Origin: Poecilobothrus nobilitatus
Taxonomy: Eukaryota; Arthropoda; Insecta; Diptera; Dolichopodidae
Assembly: GCA_947095535.1 (NCBI GenBank)
Contig: OX352773.1
Span: 266,034,515-266,098,514, forward strand
Direction: 5' to 3'
Length of the DNA stretch: 64,000 nt
Within the stretch, counting starts at the first letter, position 1; each line of letters begins with the position of its first letter. A program made the position numbers and the translations under genes. Below, piece by piece: positions 12,901 through 24,506 of the stretch. The notes under the pieces were generated by a model. The model did no database searches, was not told the origin of the DNA, and saw nothing but the letters and a program-made list of their open reading frames with translations.

Positions 12901-15223
12901 TAAAAATTGTTTTACTTTTATGTAATGTTTAATGTATTTTATTTATTTTATTTATTTTTTTTTTTTTTGATTTTTTATTTTTATTATTTTCTTTTTATTA
13001 TTACAACTTTCAATTGTTGTACTTATTCTTTTAATTTTTATTTGATTTCTTTAATAAATGAAAATAAAATAATATTTAAATTGTAGCTTTAAATCATATT
13101 TTTATACAGGAAACACAAAAAAAAGAAAAACAGAAAAAGAAAAATTGAAATAATCAAAAATAATAAAAAAAGATATGAAAAAAACGACAATTTTATGTAT
13201 TATTCAGAGAAAGAAAAACAAAAAAAAAAAAAGCAAAATATTAGAAATCCTTGTTTTATATTTTCGTGGATTTTTCTTTTTCTTTTATTTTCGTTTTTTG
13301 TTTTTAATTAGAAAATATTTTTAAGGATAATTCAATTCTGTTTTTTTTAATATAGAGCTTTTGTTTCAATAAAAAAAAAAAAATCTCATACAATAAAAGA
13401 TACCAGAGGAAATGATAATATTATCAAATTTTATATTATTTATAAGAATATTTTAATAATTTTATTTATAAATGAAAAAAAAAAATTCTTTTCTCCTTTT
13501 AAAATTATTATATTCGAGGATCTTTTTTTTTTTCTTTACTTTTTTTTTACTTTGATTTTTTGTTCGTTTTTTATGTATATTCTTATTTGTTCTTCATGTT
13601 AATGAGTTATAGTTTTGTTTTTTTTTTTTTTTTTGTGTTTCCGTGTTTAATATGATTTTTAACACGGCCTTGAAAAACAAAAATAAAATTGTGCAATAAA
13701 ATATTTATTAAAAAAAATTTGTACTTTTACACATTTCATTTTGTAAATTGATGTTTACGTTCATCAATTTTGTAGTTTCCGATTAAAATTCATTTATCTT
13801 GATCTTTTCGTTTTACGTTTTGTTTTTTCTGTTTTTTCTGTTTGTTTTTCCTGTATTACATAAAGATTTGTTTGTACTACAAAAGATTTTTTATTGTTTT
13901 TGTTGTTTTTTTTTGTAATAAAGTTCTTTCAATGTTGTTAGAAAAATTGACACAATTTTCATTACTACATTTATAATTTTTTTTTCTTTACATTTTATTT
14001 ATTTTATTTTTTCTTGTTTTTCTTTCTCTTGTTTTACGTAAGAATTTAAAATTTGAATTTTCTTTTTTTTTTAGTTACGATTAACGAATAGAAAAAAAAA
14101 AAAATTTTCTTTTTTTTTTTTTTGATTTTGTATTTAAAAATTTAAAATGATAATTACAAAAATATTATTTATAATATAGTATTTAAGAAAAAAAAAAAAA
14201 AAAAAACAACTCTTAAAAGATAATCACATTTTTTTCCTCTTTGAAATTTTTGTATTTAAGTTAATATTTATTTTATTTAAACAAAAATTTAGTGACAAAA
14301 CCACATGAACAATGAACACAAATAAGAAAAAAATTAAATATATTTATATTTTTTTTTTTTTGGAATTTAAAAAATTTAAAAATAATAAAGAAAATTAATT
14401 AAATTTTATTGTAGTTTATAGTGAAAGTACTTTTTTTTGAATAAAATTTCATATTCAAACGCGTCCAGATTGCGTACAAAGCGCACTTCTAAAAAACGTT
14501 CGAGTATGATGACTTGAAGAAGACTAAAAAAGTTTTCATCATAAGATAGAATTGAATATATGTATTTTTTTTTTTTTTCATCTTATATTTTCATATAAAA
14601 AAAATTTTTTTTTTTTTTTTTCTATTTTATATTAAAGGAATTTAAAACTTTGAATTTCGAAAAAATAAATTCAAAATTGAATTTTTATCTGCTATTAACA
14701 TAACATAATATATGTATAAATGTGCATTCGAAATAATAATAAATTTTCTATATACATATATAGTATTTTGGAGAAAATTTAGTTCGAAAAAAGTTTTTTC
14801 TTTTGAATTTCGAAAAACGAAAAAAAAAAATAAATATTTTTCACATATGTATGTATTTGCAAATTGATCAAGGATATTTGTTTTTGGTTTTTTTTTTTTT
14901 TGCGTTTTAGTATGCTCTTTATTTTGCGAGAAAATCATGGAAAATGTGTTTATTTTATCATTTTCTATATTTAACAGTTCATTTTTTATCCTGAGTTTTT
15001 CTCATTGTTTTTTTTTTTTGTTGTATTTATTTTAAAATAGTGAAATATTTTCGAGTTGTTGCCAGAAATGTTGAAAAAATATATTTATGTAAATTATGTA
15101 TGTACATATAATATACACGTATCTATTTTTCTTTTTTTATTATATAGGACATATATTTATACTTTGATTTGTAGAGAAATTTAAAACGTGATATTGAAAT
15201 GACAAAAACATATTAAATTAAGT

Positions 15224-15268
<45 letters not shown>

Positions 15269-15504
15269 GGCATAATGTAAATACAAAAATGAATTGAGAG
15301 GATATTACAATATAATTTTAATATAATATATTTATATTATAGTATGTATAAAGTTATATTAGATATATATGTTTATATATATATATAAATATAGAAAAAA
15401 CTTGTATATACTAAAATATAATATATTATTATCAGTCATCATATTTAAAAGTATTTACTAGACTGACATTATATAATGTAATATAATATAATAATAACAT
15501 ATAC

Positions 15505-15546
<42 letters not shown>

Positions 15547-15830
15547 ATCTATTTAAAATTGTATATTCACTTATATGCAAATGTTTACATTATTTTAATA
15601 TATGACATTTTTATTAATAGTATCTATCTAAAGTCATAAATTTTAAAATCATCAGGGACGTAACTGATAAAATTAAAAATGGTTCTTTTCTCAAATTCTC
15701 ACTGAATGTGTTTTTTTTTTTTTTAATTAATAACACATTAAATTAAACACATAATATTTTTTTTAATTTAAAAACTATATTTTAAGTTTAAAAACAAATA
15801 TTTAAATATATGCATTATGCATCACCTTTT
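9910..15830. other. Homopolymer-rich, microsatellite-rich DNA with no gene recognised
   Basis: About 6 kb contains dozens of A or T runs of 10 or more bases and (AT)n tracts at about 10962-10986, 15226-15267 and 15507-15541. Near 12440-12750 there are imperfect GTT/GAT/CAG triplet tracts. Open frames here (for example 12640-12852 on plus and 14642-14938 on minus) are made of homopolymer codons and are not credible genes. It could be intronic or intergenic. Confidence 0.5.
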
Positions 15831-15839
15831 TCGTATGGT

Positions 15840-15885
15840 GTAACAACCCGGGTTGGGTGTGGGGTTAACCATTGAACCATTTATC
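15840..15885 (-). repeat. tRNA-like fragment, minus strand
   Basis: On the minus strand 15869-15879 reads TGGTTCAATGG followed by TTAACC, an A-box-like D arm. A 'CCGGGTTGTTACACC' segment 20 bases on is a poor B-box candidate. It lies in inverted orientation about 200 bases from the tRNA-like sequence at 16058. It is probably a SINE relic. Confidence 0.3.
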
Positions 15886-16055
15886 TGAATTTTTTTTATA
15901 TCGTACTTATATAAAGAGAACAAAATTTTATAACATATTATTAATTAATATTGGAATACAATTGTACTCTAAAACTGTTCTATAATATTGTACAATTAAA
16001 TTTTTGCAATATTTTTTTAAACAAAAATATTTTACTTTAATAATATTTTTAATTA

Positions 16056-16131
16056 TCCAGCTAATGGTGTAGTGGTTAAGACACCTGCCTTTCATACGAA
16101 AAGTCTCGGGTACAAATCCCAGCTGGGTCAT
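16056..16131 (+). repeat. tRNA-like sequence / SINE head
   Basis: The A box TGGTGTAGTGG (16065-16075) is perfect. The B box GGTACAAATCC (16109-16119) has two changes from GGTTCRANYCC. The T arm is partly paired (GGG with CCC). The would-be 5' acceptor arm pairs with part of the T arm instead of the 3' end, so the cloverleaf fails. It is probably a tRNA pseudogene or SINE head. A chance 67-residue frame on the minus strand overlaps it. Confidence 0.5.
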
Positions 16132-16139
16132 ATAGATTA

Positions 16140-17470
16140 ATAAAAATAATATATATTTTTCTTATAATATATTATAATTAGTAGAATATAATCAAATTTA
16201 AAATAAGTATAATATGTCTTATAAATTATAATTAATATCATATTGTAATAGATATATAATAAAATAATAATAATTCTTGTATAAGATAATAGATGGCGTA
16301 GAATTAAAAGAAACGTCTTTCTTGTACAATAGCTACAGCCGAGTAATAAACAGCTTAGTTAAATTAATGATTCACGAAACTGAAGCTTAGTCAAATATGA
16401 ATAATAAATGACTTAGTGGTTTCCCTATATTCCTCATTGGAGTGGTAAGAAAAAAAAAACAAAATGTTTTAATTAGAATGTATCTTATTTAAAAATTAAA
16501 TAATAATTTTATAAAAATATAATAATATGGATTATAGATAATTTTAATTAAATACATAATTTCCAGTAGTTGATTAAAATTATTCAGGCCTCAGTATTAA
16601 ATTTGTATCAAAGGGGGGATTCAACATAAAACTGAAATATTTTACGAATATTTGGAAAATATATTTTAAATAGTAAAATTAACCAAAACCTAAAAAAAAA
16701 AAAAACATCCTTAATATTGAAATACTTTTTTATATGATAAAAACTCGACATATTTTGAATATATTATGTTCATTTCTAGATTTTCTTTTTATTGCATTCT
16801 ATTCATGCATGTATCAACCTAAACACCTCACATATACAAATGTGATAAATATACATATATAATAATATAAATAGCATAATGGTATAATAAATATAAAACT
16901 AGAATATTTTATGTTTGTGTATTGAAAAAAAAAAAGATTGGATTTTTAAATAACATTGTCCTTGAGGACATATAATGTTTTAAAATTGGTTTTTTTTTTT
17001 GTTTTTGTTTTCTTTTTAATCAAAACAATAAAAAAATTGCAAAGAAAATAACAATTGTTTCTATTCATTTAAAGATACAAGTGATATATTAAAAATAAAA
17101 TATATTCTACTTATATATATATGTAAATATAAATATAATGTAGTATATTTTAAGTATATATATATTTTTTTTTTCCTATAAGCATGAATACATTAACAAA
17201 TTGTTTCATAAAAATTGAATTGTTAATTTTGAACAATATAACATAAAACAAAAACCAAAAAAAAAAAGAACATTATGTAATTTTTGTAATGTAAATTGTT
17301 TACTTTAATTGGATTTTTTTATTTTATTGTTTTAAAAATATAAATAAAATATTTTATTGCATGCTTTTAAAATATAATGACTCTAATTATGAATTTATAT
17401 GCAAAAAAAAAAAATAAATAAAATAATGTAGTGCAAAAATATGTGACAAATTTTATGATAAGTACTTTAA
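16140..17470. other. AT-rich intergenic, nothing recognised
   Basis: No gene or repeat family was recognised. Confidence 0.35.
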
Positions 17471-17476
17471 ATAACT

Positions 17477-20160
17477 ACTAGAAAATCCCCTGTGCAATTG
17501 CACAATTTCTATAGATTCAAAAACATTTACGTTATCATACTGACACCTTTAATAAACTACCTAAAAATTTCATTTTTACATCAGCACCATTAAAAACGTT
17601 GGAATCACTTACTTACTTGATGTAATAGACAAAAAACATAAAACAAATCTAAACACATAAAATTAAAAATGTTAGGTACAGTTTATTAATTTTTTCTCTC
17701 CATTTTTTCGTGGATTTAGCTTGGACCATTTAATCATTGAGAAAAAATGGTCCAAGCTAAAAACACATTCAGGGTAAAAGTTCGTGCCGAGATCTCAAAA
17801 ATTGTTTGAAACACATGTATAAAGTGCACAATAAAAACCGGCGAAAAACCAAACAAACACCCACCGCTATGACATCTTTTTTTTTGTTACATTTAAAACA
17901 ATCTCAATAATCGAAATAATTTTAATATTTTTTTAAAATTTTACTCTCTATTTTTCTTTAGTTTTAAAAAAAAATTTTTATGTCAATGAAAAACAATTGT
18001 TTTCGCCGCGAAATTACTTTAATTACCAAAACTACTTTCAAACTACTGTGTTTTGCGTTTATTTTTTACTTGCTGAATTTATTTTATTTAAATGTACTTT
18101 GGAAGAGGTCTTTAAGGACGTATATTTAATAAAAGATTCATGTCTCTGATAATCAAATTTCATAAATTTTCGGGGGCTTTTTTTTGTGACGGTCGTTTTT
18201 GACAACTTTTTAATTTAATGGTCTAATAATAAATTAGTACAAAATTATGAATCTATTGTGAGAGAACGCTTCTAAAATGATATTTTCTATGTTATTTTTT
18301 CTTTTTGTTTAAGAAAAATATCCATTTCTATAACATTTGGTAAGTTCCAGACTTCTTTTATGAAATATAATTATTTAAGTCTGACGAATTTTATATTAAT
18401 AAAAAAATTTCGAATATTTTTTGCTATATCAGTTATACAAAAAATTTAGCTTAAAAATTAAAATTTCAACCTAAATAAACAAAACTACTTTAAAGTCTGT
18501 TACGAAGCTTTTATCAGCTTTTATACTAATGAAAACAAAATCAAGAATAAAATCGGCCTATTATTTTTATACCCGTATGAACTATGTTCAAGGGTATAAT
18601 AAATTAACCATACGTTTGTGACACATATAGTGTCAAAGGTATGGAGCGGCTCAGAATCGAAGTCTGAGTCGATTAAGCCATGTACGTCCGTTCGTCCGCA
18701 CGATAACTTAAAACATAAAGGAGCTAAAAAAAGACTGAAATTTTTTTTCGTCACTTTTGCAAAATTGTTAGTTTTGCTATTTAAATCCAGCATTTTCGGT
18801 CGGCGGGTTCGAGTAGTTGCCATACAACTTCTTTCTTTATATAGAAATAACTCAGCATCTATTCAAGCTAGGTTTCTGAATTTTGCAAATGATGATCAAG
18901 TTTTATGGCAACAACTTCTGTAAAATTTGGTTGTGGTGGTGCAGGAGGTTCGGGTAGCTGCCATATAACTTCTCCGTTTAAATGAAAATAACTCAGTGTC
19001 CGTTCGCACGATAACTCAAAAATAAAGGAGGTAGGAGGCTGAAATATTTGTTACGTCATTTTTTCAAAATTGTTAGTTTTGCAATTTAAATCCAACATTT
19101 TCGGCTATCGCGTTCGAGTAGCTGCCAAACAAATTCTTTCTTTAAATGAAAATAACTCAGTGTCTGTTCAAGCTAGGTATCTGAAATTTTGCAAATGATG
19201 ATCAAGTTTTATGGCAACAGCTTCTGTAAAATTTGGTTGTGATGGTATGACAGGTACGGGTAGCTGCCATACAACTTCTCTTTTTAAATGAAAATAACTC
19301 AGTGAAAAAGTTTCGAGTTACATGCCAAAAACTGTTGTAAAATTTGATTGGTCTAAAGCAGCCAGTTCAGACTTCTCGCATTTCTTGCAACTTAATGAAG
19401 CTAGGCGCAATAGATTCGGGTAGCTGTCATACAACTCCACAATTTACATAAATACATCTCTGTAGTTAACGTCGGTACTAAAACATCTGAATGTTTTTAA
19501 AAGATGATCAAGTTTTATAGAAACAGGATATATTACGTTCATACGGGTATTCCAGAGTTGACACAGTCTACTGCACTCTTCCTCGTTTTCTTATAAATAT
19601 GAGGTTTACTATAAACTTTGCTCTTTTCACTTTCAGGCGTTTTAATTTTATTAAGAGTACCTATTTTTCTTTTTTTTTTTAATAACAAAGATTGAAAACT
19701 GCCAACAGAAGATTAATAATTTATTTCTAATTTACCGCTGCGACCAGTTCATAATGGATGTGGCGATCAAATTTAAAAATTAAAAACCTTGCTGAATTTA
19801 TTTTTATTGAAAATGTGTTTTTTAAGTATGTACTTTTCCTTTTTTGACTGTACTAACTTTTATCTGATAATACTTCTAGTGGAAAATTTGGTCTCTGGTA
19901 ATAATATTTACTAAATTTATTTGTATTGTTAATGAACGGTTTGTGTCTCCTGATAATACTTTGAGTCAAAGATTTGTGTCTCTGATAATAAAATTTTAAA
20001 TTATTAAATAAATACACAGAAATATCATCATTGCCAGTTTAGTTTACATTCAGTGTGATTGTTTTATTATAGATATAAAATATTCTTTTTTACATGTTGG
20101 CAAGGTCTCGCCAACATCTTGTGTATTTATATAGTCTCTGGTATTATATTATAGATTATA
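17477..20160 (+). mobile_element. Unclassified repeat family T, copy 1 (carries a nested insertion)
   Basis: It begins ACTAGAAAATCCCC followed by the palindrome TGTGCAATTGCACA. It ends with a hairpin (TGTTGGC...GCCAACA, about 20096-20117) and an AT-rich tail 'tattatattatagat'. Copy 2 starts two bases later with the same ACTAGAAAATCCCC sequence. Without its insertion at 18569-19585 the copy is about 1.66 kb. No coding frame of note is present. The start palindrome and end hairpin are not enough to assign a superfamily; Helitron-like or a non-autonomous retroelement are both open. Confidence 0.7.
18569..19585 (+). mobile_element. Dispersed repeat family P, full-length copy nested in family T
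   Basis: The ends are set by comparison with the empty site in copy 2 of family T (about 22545-22562), where flanks 'cggcctattattttt' and 'cttataaatat' meet. The left end is ATACCCGTATGAAC; its inverse GTTCATACGGGTAT lies at 19537-19550, followed by about 35 bases ending in 'cactcttcctcg'. It is flanked by a T run with 2-4 duplicated T. The interior repeats a block of about 200-250 bases ('tagctgccatacaacttct' ... 'aaataactcagtgtc' ...) three or more times. Two chance frames of about 100 residues on opposite strands cover its left part; neither is a gene. Confidence 0.8.
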
Positions 20161-20161
20161 C

Positions 20162-22995
20162 ACTAGAAAATCCCCTGTGCAATTGCACAATTTCTATAGA
20201 TTCAAAAACATTTACGGTATCATACTGACTTAATAAACTACCTAAAAATTTTATTTTTACATCAGCACCATTAAAAAAATGTTGAAATCACTAACTTACT
20301 TGTAATAGAAACAAGGTAGAATGTAAACCAACGGTTTTTAAAAGCGCACATTTCCAAAACTCAATACAAACTGTTTAGAAGTGTGACTTACACAAAAATT
20401 TGAAAATTTCATGTAATAACAAAAAATGTGAAAATAGGACATTTTTGAAATTTTGAGGGGCTATAAGTCCGGAATCCTATATAACTAAGAAAAGCCGTTA
20501 ACACACGTAAAAACATATTATTAAACCTTTAATTTTCATGTCTTGCCGAAGAAAAATTTGTACAGGTGCCTAAGTTACAGGTGTCTAAAAATAGCAAATT
20601 TTAAATTTTTGAGGCGTAATAACTCTTAAATAGGGGGTGTTACCAAAAAATTTTCTGAGGAAACTTATACTAATTCTTAAAGTTATTTCTTGTCTCAAAA
20701 TTTCAGGTTCCTATCTAAAGGGGTGCCGGATTTATACAAAAAGAAATTTCATGCAAAATGTGGTTTTAACATAACGGTAAATTTAAATAGTAAATTATAA
20801 AATATTACATAATTTTGATATTGTTTTATATAGATAATAAAATTTTCGATCTTCTGGCGGTTTTAGATTGCAAAATTATTACGCAGAGCCCGAGATATAT
20901 ATATCTGAAAATAGGGCTTTTTCGCAATTTTGAAGAGCTGCAACTTTGGAACCCTTTACAATTAAAATAAACCTTTAACACACGTAAAAATATATTATTG
21001 TAGCTTTAATTTTTATATCTTGCAGAAGTAAAATGTGTACAGGTTCCTAAGTTACAGGTGTTTAAAAATAGCAAATTTTCAATGTTTAAGCCCTAATAGC
21101 TCATAAACAGAGGGTGGTCCAAAAAAATTTTCTGAGCAAACTTACTCTAATTCTAAAAGTTTGCCTCAAAATTTCAAGCTTCTATCTAGAAGCGTGCCGG
21201 AGTTATGAAATTAGAAAAATCATGCAAAATTTGGTTTTCACATAACGGTAAATTAAATTTAAATACTAAATTTAAAAAAATTGTATAATTTTGATATTAA
21301 TTTACAAAGATAAAAGAAATATCTGTCGAATGACGTTTTCAGATTGAAAAAATCTTAAGCAGAACATAAGATATATGCATGTAAAAATAGAGCTTTTTCA
21401 AAGTTTGAGGGGCTGTAGCTCCGTAATGGGGGGGGCTACATGAAAAAGTTGTTCCACAAAATTATGTTTTTTATGAGACCTACCTATGGTTAAAATTTTT
21501 TTTCTCTATCTTTAACGGTGTAGAAGTTTTGTAAACAGACGGACGGACGGACGGACAGAGTGAAACTAATAAGCACATTTTTTCAAATTTTTTTTGGAAA
21601 TGTGCTAAAAAAACATAAAACAAATCTAAATCTGTCAATTCTGTCATGTCTATCTGTCATGTTAGGTACAGATTATTTATTTTTTCTCGCCGTTTTTTCG
21701 TGGCGGTAATTTTTGACAGTTTTTTAATCATTGAGAAAAAATGGTTCAAGCTAAAAACACATTCAGGCCAAAAGTTCGTGCCGATATCTCAAAAATTATT
21801 TGAAATACATGTATAAAGTGCACAATAAAAACCGGCGAAAAACCAACCAACACCAACCGCTATGACATTTTTTGTTACATTTAAAACAATACCAATAATC
21901 GAAATAATTTTAATATTTGTTAAAATTTTACCTGACTCTCTATTTTTCTTTAGTTTAAAAAAAAAATTTTATGTTGATGAAAAAACAGTCGTTGTTTTCG
22001 CCGCGAAATTACTTTAATTACCAAAACTACTTTCAAGTCTTTTGCGTTTATTTTTTTTTCTTGAATAAAATTTGCTGAATTTATTTTATTTAAATGTACT
22101 TTGAAAGAGGTCTTTGGTATATTTAATAAAAGATTCATGTCTCTGATAATGAAATTTCATAAATTTTCGGGTCCTTTTTTTTGGGACGGTCGTTTTCGAC
22201 AGCTTTTTAATTTAATGGTCTAATAATAAATTAGTACAAAATTATGAATCTATTGTGAGAGAAGGCTTCTAAAATGATATTTTCTATGTTATTTTTTCTT
22301 TTTTTTTAAGAAAATATCCATTTCTATAATATTTAGTAAGTTTCTGATTTCTGTTATGAAATATAATTAGCCAAGTCTGCCGAATTTTATATTATTAAAA
22401 AAAATTCGAATATTTTATGTTATATCAAAAATTCAGCTTAAAAAATCAAAATTCCAACCTAAATAAACAAAACTACGTTAAAGTCTGTTGCGAAGCTTAT
22501 ACCAGCTTTTATAATAGTGAAAACAAAATCAAGAATAAAATCGGCCTATTATTTTTTTCTTATAAATATAAGGCTTACTATAAACTTTGCTCTTTTCACT
22601 TTCAGGTTATTTAATTTTATTGAGAGTATTTTTATTTTTTTCAAAACAAAGAGTCATTTGAAAACTGCCAACAGAAGATTAAAAATTTATTTTTAATTTA
22701 CCGCTGCGACCAGTTCATAATGGATGTGGCGGTCAAATTTTAAAATTAAAAATTAGCTTTAAATTTTGTGTCGAAAGTACTTTTTAAAAAGTAAAAGTTT
22801 GTGTCTCTGATAAAACTTTTAGTCGAAGATTTGTGTCTCTGATAATAAAATTTTAAATTATTAAATAAATATACAGAAATATTATCATTGCCAGTTTAGT
22901 TTACATTCAGTGTGAGTGTTTTATTATAGATATAAAATATATTTTTTTACATGTTCGCAAGGTCTCGTCAACATCTTGTGTATTATATTATAGAT
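20162..22995 (+). mobile_element. Unclassified repeat family T, copy 2 (carries a nested insertion)
   Basis: Same 5' start, internal order and 3' hairpin (TTCGCAAGGTCTCGTCAA) as copy 1. Without its insertion it is about 1.55 kb. It lacks the family P insertion and so shows the pre-insertion state at about 22550. Its last 85 bases (from 22911) are also the start of the downstream tandem duplication unit A, and are repeated at the start of unit B (31537-31621). Confidence 0.7.
20309..21606 (+). mobile_element. Non-autonomous DNA transposon-like insertion, family Q
   Basis: It is absent from family T copy 1, where 'tgtaatagac' runs directly into 'aaaaaacataaaac' (17631-17650). Inverted ends are AGCGCACATTTCCAAAA (from 20343) and TTTTGGAAATGTGCT (to 21606); about 34 extra bases precede the left end. 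The interior holds two long direct repeats of about 480 bases, each with 'taagttacaggtgt(c/t)taaa' and 'aatagcaaatttt', plus a partial third. The end carries a GGAC repeat (about 21539-21556). No transposase frame exists. Confidence 0.7.
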
Positions 22996-23521
22996 AAGTT
23001 TTGCAAACAGACGGAGGGACAGAGCAAACTTAAAAGCAAATTTTTCAAGATGTGCTTAAAAGGATAATTCATAAAAACATGAAAATTCAATATATAATAA
23101 AGAATGTTGACAACAAATATTCTGATTTAAATCCTAAACAAATGTTTTAAAACAAAATAATTTAGCAGCATAAAAATATTGTACCTATATAATTTGTTGT
23201 TTTGCTAAAGCCTAATACAAAACACATGTGATTGATTGAACTAAATTATTATAGGGAGAAAGATCAAAAATATAATGTGTATGTTTGTATGCATGAATAA
23301 GGGATAAAAATGTAAGTTTTAAATTCATATATACAAAATATATACATATTTTATTCAAAAAATGTTGATGAATAGATAGTTAAAAAAAAAAAGTTGCATG
23401 TGAATTGAATTCGAACAAAATGATCCGCTCTTTTAAAACCTGTACACTTTCCTCTGCACCATACTACACTTACAAATGTTGCTAACAGATTACGAAGATA
23501 ATAAAAAGCATGACAGAATGA

Positions 23522-23550
23522 CAAATAAATAAATAAATAAATAAATAAAT
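23522..23550. repeat. (AAAT)n microsatellite, unit A
   Basis: About seven copies of AAAT; the counterpart in unit B is at 32152-32179. Confidence 0.9.
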
Positions 23551-24010
23551 CGACACCGACGAGTTAATATAAAAGCATATTATAAACATTGGTTTGTAAA
23601 AACAAAAAAAAATTTTTGGAACTAAGTATTTTTTTTTTTTATTACATTTCATATAAAAATGGAAAATAAAAATTTTTTTTTCCGTCCATTTTTACATTTA
23701 TAGTTTAACAACGCATTTAAAAACTAAAGAACTAAAGTTATCAAAGGGTTATAAAAATACAGAAAACTTCGATTCATCGAAAAAAAAAAATTGATTATGT
23801 CAAAAATTTAAATATACAAACTTGAAAATAAACTAGTTTAAAAATATCAAATTTTTCATAGAATATTTTCTTGTTAAACAAGAATTTAACTAGTTTATCG
23901 TGTTAAAGTGTTAAACATGTTTAACTGTGTAGTATGAACATAGTATTACATACAAATTATAATTTAATACTAAAAAGTATAAAATAAAATACATATGTAA
24001 AAAACATACT

Positions 24011-24284
24011 TTTTAAAATATGCTTTTATTAAAACCGAATTTGCCCCCTAAAAAGTGGAAAATAAAATAGATTTTAGAACTTGAGCATTTGGGACTGCTA
24101 TAATATAAAATTAAATTGCTGGAATAGAAAAGAACCACCAACCCCAAATTTGCCAGATTTCTGTTAACCTTCTTTCAGCAATTTACATTTATATTATAAC
24201 AGTCCAAAATGCTCGAGTTCTACAATCAATTTTATTTTCTACTTTTTAGGGGACCAATTCGGTTGATAAAAGGATATTTTAAAA
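24011..24284. mobile_element. Fold-back (snap-back) element, unit A
   Basis: The left arm 24011-24121 and the right arm 24176-24284 are inverted copies about 110 bases long at roughly 85% identity, separated by a loop of about 54 bases. Key shared segments are 'ttttaaaatat(g/c)cttttat', 'cccctaaaaagt(g/a)gaaaat' and 'taaattgctg'. The size and structure fit a fold-back MITE. It lies about 220 bases past the stop codon of the Or gene and is conserved in unit B. Confidence 0.8.
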
Positions 24285-24506
24285 AAAATGTTTTTTGCAT
24301 ATTTTGCTATTAAAATAAGAAAGTTAAATTAAATTTTATTTCCTTTATTCAACAAAATCAATTAGACATCAAATATACTTATTAGTAATTATTTTTATAA
24401 TTTTTGAACATTAAATTAATGATATAAAAACATTTTATTAAAAAAATGCAACCTGATACAACATCAATATTTTATCTGATTATCTTAATTTTTAATAATT
24501 CAAAAT

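Noticed and set aside
14642..14938. 98-residue minus-strand open frame
   Set aside because: Built from homopolymer codons (Lys/Phe runs) with no domain pattern; expected by chance in such AT-rich DNA.
18521..18923. Two overlapping frames of about 100 residues on opposite strands
   Set aside because: Both lie inside the family P repeat, which recurs across the window without keeping these frames open.
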